This document shows positions 4,284 through 7,174 of a stretch of DNA of 7,174 nucleotides, piece by piece. Source of the DNA: DASQPE01 sp964519805. GTDB taxonomy: Bacteria; Gemmatimonadota; Gemmatimonadetes; Gemmatimonadales; GWC2-71-9. The stretch's first letter is position 1. Every line of letters begins with the position of its first letter. Location: assembly GCA_964519805.1 (NCBI GenBank), contig CAZFKN010000138.1, forward strand, positions 1-7,174, given 5' to 3'. Under the pieces are notes generated by a model. It was not told the DNA's origin, ran no database searches, and worked only from the letters and a program-made list of their open reading frames with translations. The position numbers and the translations under genes are program-made.

Positions 4284-6950
4284 CTACACTGTTGCCTTCG
4301 TTCGATCCATCGTTCCGCGCGCAGCGAGCGCCGCCTGTGCGGCCGCCAGCCGGGCGATCGGAACCCGGAACGGGGAGCAGGACACGTAGTTCATGCCGAG
4401 CCGATCGCAGAAGGCTACGGCGTTGGGCTCCCCGCCGTGCTCCCCGCAGATGCCGAGCTTGAGGTCCGCGCGCGTCTTGCGTCCCAGCTCACAGGCCATC
4501 TGGATGAGCTTGCCCACGCCGGCCAGGTCGAGCTCCTGGAACGGGTCGCTGCTCACGACCCCCAGCTCGATGTAGCGCGGGAGAAATCGCCCGGCGTCGT
4601 CGCGCGAGAGTCCCCAGGTGGTCTGGGTGAGATCGTTGGTGCCGAAGGAGAAGAACTGGGCCTCGAGGGCCAGCTCATCGGCCGTGAGCGCGGCGCGCGG
4701 CAGCTCGATCATCGTCCCGAGCAGATACGGGACCGTCATCTGGCGCTCGTTGAAGACGTCCTCCGCCACACGCCGAACCACAAGGGCCTGCTTCCGGAAC
4801 TCGACGACCGAGGCGGTGAGCGGGATCATCACCTCCGGCAGCACTCGTCCTTTCCGGGCGGCGACGGCGCAGGCGGCCTCGAAGATCGCCCGGGCCTGCA
4901 TCTGGGTGATCTCGGGGTGTATGATGCCCAGCCGGCAACCCCGCAGCCCGAGCATGGGGTTCACCTCGTGGAGGCTGCGCACCACGCGCAGGATGTCGTC
5001 CGCCGGCCGGTTCAACTCCCGGGCCAGGGTCTCGATCTCGGCTTCGGTCCTGGGCAGGAATTCGTGGAGCGGCGGATCCAGCAGCCTGATGGTGACCGGG
5101 TAGCCCTCCATCGCGCGGAAGATCGCCTCGAAGTCTCCCCGCTGCATGGGCAGCAGCTTGTCCAGCGCCCGCCGCCGTCCGGCTTCGTCCTGGGCCAGGA
5201 TCATCTCGCGCATCGCGAGGATACGGGCGCCCTCGAAGAACATGTGCTCAGTGCGACAGAGCCCGATCCCTTCGGCGCCGAAGTCGCGCCCGCGGTGCGC
5301 ATCCGCCGGCGTGTCGGCGTTCATCCGGACGCGGAGCTGGCGAACGCCGTCGGCCCAGCCCATGAGGCGCTTGAAGGGCTCCCCCAGTGTCGGCTCGATC
5401 AGTCGCGCTTGTCCGGCGAAGACCTTGCCCGTCCCCCCGTCGAGGCTGATCCACTCCCCCTCGCGCACCACTCGGCCGTTCACGCGGAAGAGCTTGGCCG
5501 CCTCATCGACGTCGACGGTCGAGGCGCCGGCCACACAGGGCTTCCCGATGCCGCGCGCGACTACGGCGGCGTGTGAGGTCATTCCCCCACGCGCCGTGAG
5601 CACCGCCTTGGCGACCACCATGCCGTGGAAGTCCTCAGGGGAGGTCTCCCGGCGCACGAGGATGACCGGCTGCCCGCTCCGCCCGAGGCGCTCGGCCCGG
5701 TCGGCGTCGAGCACGACCGTCCCGCACGCGGCCCCGGGTGACGCCGGGAGCCCGACAGCGAGCAGATCAAGCTTGCTGCCCTGGTCGATCGTGGGATGGA
5801 GCAGCTGATCCAGGTCCTTGGGCGGGATGCGCGCGACGGCCTCTTCCTGGGTAATGAGGCGCTCGTCCACCATGTCGCAGGCGATGCGCACGGCCGCGGC
5901 ACCCGATCGCTGCGCCCGCCGGGTTTGGAGCATATGCAGGCGACCGTGCTCGATCGTGAACTCCAGGTCCTGCACGTCGCGGAAGTGGCGCTCGAGGATC
6001 CGCGCGGTGCGCTCCAACTCCTGGTAGGCGTGCGGCATCTTTTCCCGGAGCGACGCGATCGGCTCAGGTGTTCGGCTGCCGGAGACCACGTCCTCGCCCT
6101 GGGCGTTGAGCAGGTACTCGCCGTAGAGCCGCGCTTCCCCGGTCGAGGGATCGCGCGTGAAGGCCACGCCGGTGCCCGAGTCCTCGCCCAGATTGCCGAA
6201 GATCATCGCCACGACATTGACCGCGGTGCCCATCGTGTCCGGGATCCCGTGCAGCTTCCGGTAGTCCTGCGCGCGACGCGTGTTCCAGCTCTCGAACACC
6301 GCGGCGATGGCACCCCAAAGCTGCGCCACCGGGTCGTCGGGGAACGGGGTCCCCGACTCCTGCTTGACCAGCTCCTTGAAGCCGCGCACGAGCGTCTGGA
6401 GCGCGGCGGGCGGAAGATCGATGTCGCGGGCGGCGCCGGACTCACGGCGGGCGGCCTCGAGCCGCTCCTCGAAGGGACGCTTGGGGAGGTCGAAGACGAC
6501 GGTCGCGTACATCTGGACGAAGCGGCGGTACGAGTCCCACGCAAAGCCGGGGTTCCCGCTCAGCGCGGCGAGTCCGGCGACCGTCGTCTCATTGAGGCCG
6601 AGGTTGAGAATGGTCTCCATCATGCCCGGCATGGAGACGGGCGCACCCGAGCGTACGGAGACGAGCAGCGGATGGTCGGCGCCGCCGAACTGCTTCGCGG
6701 TCGCCGCCTCCAGGCGCTGGAGGCTCTGCTCGACCTGCGTACGCAGGCGGGGCGAAAACTGCTTGCTCTCGAGGTAGGTGTTGCAGACGCTGGTGGCGAT
6801 GGTGAAGCCGGGGGGGACGGGGATGCCGAGGGTGGTCATCTCGGCGAGGCCAGCGCCTTTGCCGCCGAGCAGATCTTTCATGGCCGCGGTTCCGTCCGCG
6901 CGGCCCTGGCCGAAGAAATGAACGAGGGATTGGCTGAACGACCCGCTCAT
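4284..6950 (-). CDS. ppdK: Pyruvate, phosphate dikinase
   Basis: Reversibly converts ATP, phosphate and pyruvate to AMP, pyrophosphate and PEP; cytosolic, dimeric in characterised enzymes. The 888 residues match the usual 870-900. Domain order: N-terminal ATP-grasp (about 1-345) with LLGGKGAGLAEMTTLGIPVPPGFT (27-50), SVRSGAPVSMPGMMETILNLG (98-118) and EDSGTGVAFTRDPSTGE (256-272); swivelling phosphohistidine domain with GGMTSHAAVVARG (455-467), His460 being the phosphorylated residue; C-terminal PEP/pyruvate TIM barrel (about 535-875). Active-site residues seen include Arg566 (GLCRTEHMFF), Arg622 (IRLLDPPLHE), Glu749 (GTMIELPRA), Asn772 (FGTNDLTQT) and the proton-donor Cys835 (GICGEHGGEP), all within about five positions of the Clostridium symbiosum enzyme. 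The ATG at 6950 overlaps the purF stop as ATGA, with no clear Shine-Dalgarno sequence, suggesting translational coupling. Placement between purF and purE is unusual; the direction of the reaction in vivo cannot be read from sequence. Confidence 0.98.
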   Translation of the reverse strand: MSGSFSQSLVHFFGQGRADGTAAMKDLLGGKGAGLAEMTTLGIPVPPGFTIATSVCNTYLESKQFSPRLRTQVEQSLQRLEAATAKQFGGADHPLLVSVRSGAPVSMPGMMETILNLGLNETTVAGLAALSGNPGFAWDSYRRFVQMYATVVFDLPKRPFEERLEAARRESGAARDIDLPPAALQTLVRGFKELVKQESGTPFPDDPVAQLWGAIAAVFESWNTRRAQDYRKLHGIPDTMGTAVNVVAMIFGNLGEDSGTGVAFTRDPSTGEARLYGEYLLNAQGEDVVSGSRTPEPIASLREKMPHAYQELERTARILERHFRDVQDLEFTIEHGRLHMLQTRRAQRSGAAAVRIACDMVDERLITQEEAVARIPPKDLDQLLHPTIDQGSKLDLLAVGLPASPGAACGTVVLDADRAERLGRSGQPVILVRRETSPEDFHGMVVAKAVLTARGGMTSHAAVVARGIGKPCVAGASTVDVDEAAKLFRVNGRVVREGEWISLDGGTGKVFAGQARLIEPTLGEPFKRLMGWADGVRQLRVRMNADTPADAHRGRDFGAEGIGLCRTEHMFFEGARILAMREMILAQDEAGRRRALDKLLPMQRGDFEAIFRAMEGYPVTIRLLDPPLHEFLPRTEAEIETLARELNRPADDILRVVRSLHEVNPMLGLRGCRLGIIHPEITQMQARAIFEAACAVAARKGRVLPEVMIPLTASVVEFRKQALVVRRVAEDVFNERQMTVPYLLGTMIELPRAALTADELALEAQFFSFGTNDLTQTTWGLSRDDAGRFLPRYIELGVVSSDPFQELDLAGVGKLIQMACELGRKTRADLKLGICGEHGGEPNAVAFCDRLGMNYVSCSPFRVPIARLAAAQAALAARGTMDRTKATV

Positions 6951-7174
6951 GCCGGCGTGGCGACGAGCGGCGATGCGTGGCGGAGCCGGACCAGCTCGTC
7001 GTTCACCGGTGTGGGATAACGCCCGGAGAAACAGGCGTGGCAGAACCCGGCCTGGCTTCCGGCCGCGCGGAGCATCCCGTCCAGTGAGAGGTAGCCGAGG
7101 GAGTCGACGCCGAGAAACTCGCGGATCTCTTCGACCGAATGGGTCGCGCCGATCAGCTCTTCCTTGGTCGGCGT
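6947..7174 (-). CDS. purF: Amidophosphoribosyltransferase, C-terminal 75 residues (partial)
   Basis: First committed enzyme of purine synthesis: PRPP plus glutamine gives 5-phosphoribosylamine, glutamate and pyrophosphate. Only the C-terminus is present; the N-terminal glutamine amidotransferase and most of the PRTase domain lie beyond the window. The visible part starts TPTKEELIGATHSVEEIREF and continues with GVDSLGYLSLDGML, a pattern typical of PurF ends. It then has C-H-A-C-F-S-G-R-Y-P (bases about 7013-7042). The C-x-x-C corresponds to the two C-terminal cysteines that ligate a [4Fe-4S] cluster in the Bacillus subtilis enzyme, so this is probably an Fe-S type PurF, unlike that of E. coli. 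The TGA (6947-6949) overlaps the ppdK ATG. It is the most upstream gene of the operon visible here. Confidence 0.95.
   Translation of the reverse strand, partial: TPTKEELIGATHSVEEIREFLGVDSLGYLSLDGMLRAAGSQAGFCHACFSGRYPTPVNDELVRLRHASPLVATPA

Noticed and set aside
4437..5576. 379-codon open frame on the + strand antisense to ppdK
   Set aside because: Same reason: a codon-bias shadow of ppdK, with no recognisable domain.
5796..7019. 407-codon open frame on the + strand antisense to ppdK
   Set aside because: The minus strand encodes an unmistakable PPDK here. Long antisense frames are expected in GC-rich coding DNA, and the predicted protein shows no recognisable motif.

Overview
The window is very GC-rich bacterial DNA carrying chromosomal housekeeping genes, with no phage, transposon, CRISPR or defence genes. 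The gene content would suit a Gemmatimonadota-like soil or sediment bacterium: an Fe-S type PurF, PPDK, a DUF2911 protein, a TIGR01976 aminotransferase and a one-piece tmRNA. That assignment is a guess from composition and gene content, not a phylogenetic result.

Layout, left to right. Bases 1-1317 (+) hold the 3' part of a GGDEF diguanylate cyclase whose 5' end lies outside the window. A complete single-piece tmRNA gene (ssrA) occupies 1379-1738 (+) and encodes the tag A-N-T-E-L-A-L-A-A. It is followed at once by an AT-richer inverted repeat built from 7-base units (1742-1811) and two small hairpins. A class V aminotransferase of the 'cysteine desulfurase-like' TIGR01976 type follows (1882-3135, +). 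It converges on a minus-strand operon, and a second inverted repeat built from 7-base units (3115-3177) lies between the two gene ends and overlaps the aminotransferase stop codon.

The minus-strand operon reads, in transcription order: purF (only the last 75 codons are in the window), ppdK (888 aa), purE (164 aa), and a small exported-looking DUF2911 protein (191 aa). purF and ppdK overlap by 4 bases (ATGA). ppdK and purE are 15 bases apart, and purE and the DUF2911 gene 20 bases apart, so all four are probably co-transcribed. PurF starts purine synthesis and releases pyrophosphate. PurE acts later in the same pathway. PPDK interconverts ATP, Pi and pyruvate with AMP, PPi and PEP, so its placement suggests a link between purine synthesis and pyrophosphate/adenylate balance.

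The least ordinary structures are the two intergenic elements. Both are palindromes made of in-phase 7-mers, but they use different 7-mers (RTTAGCC and GTGAGAR). They look like two members of a class of inverted heptad-repeat hairpins at gene ends. I found no other candidate for an undescribed system.
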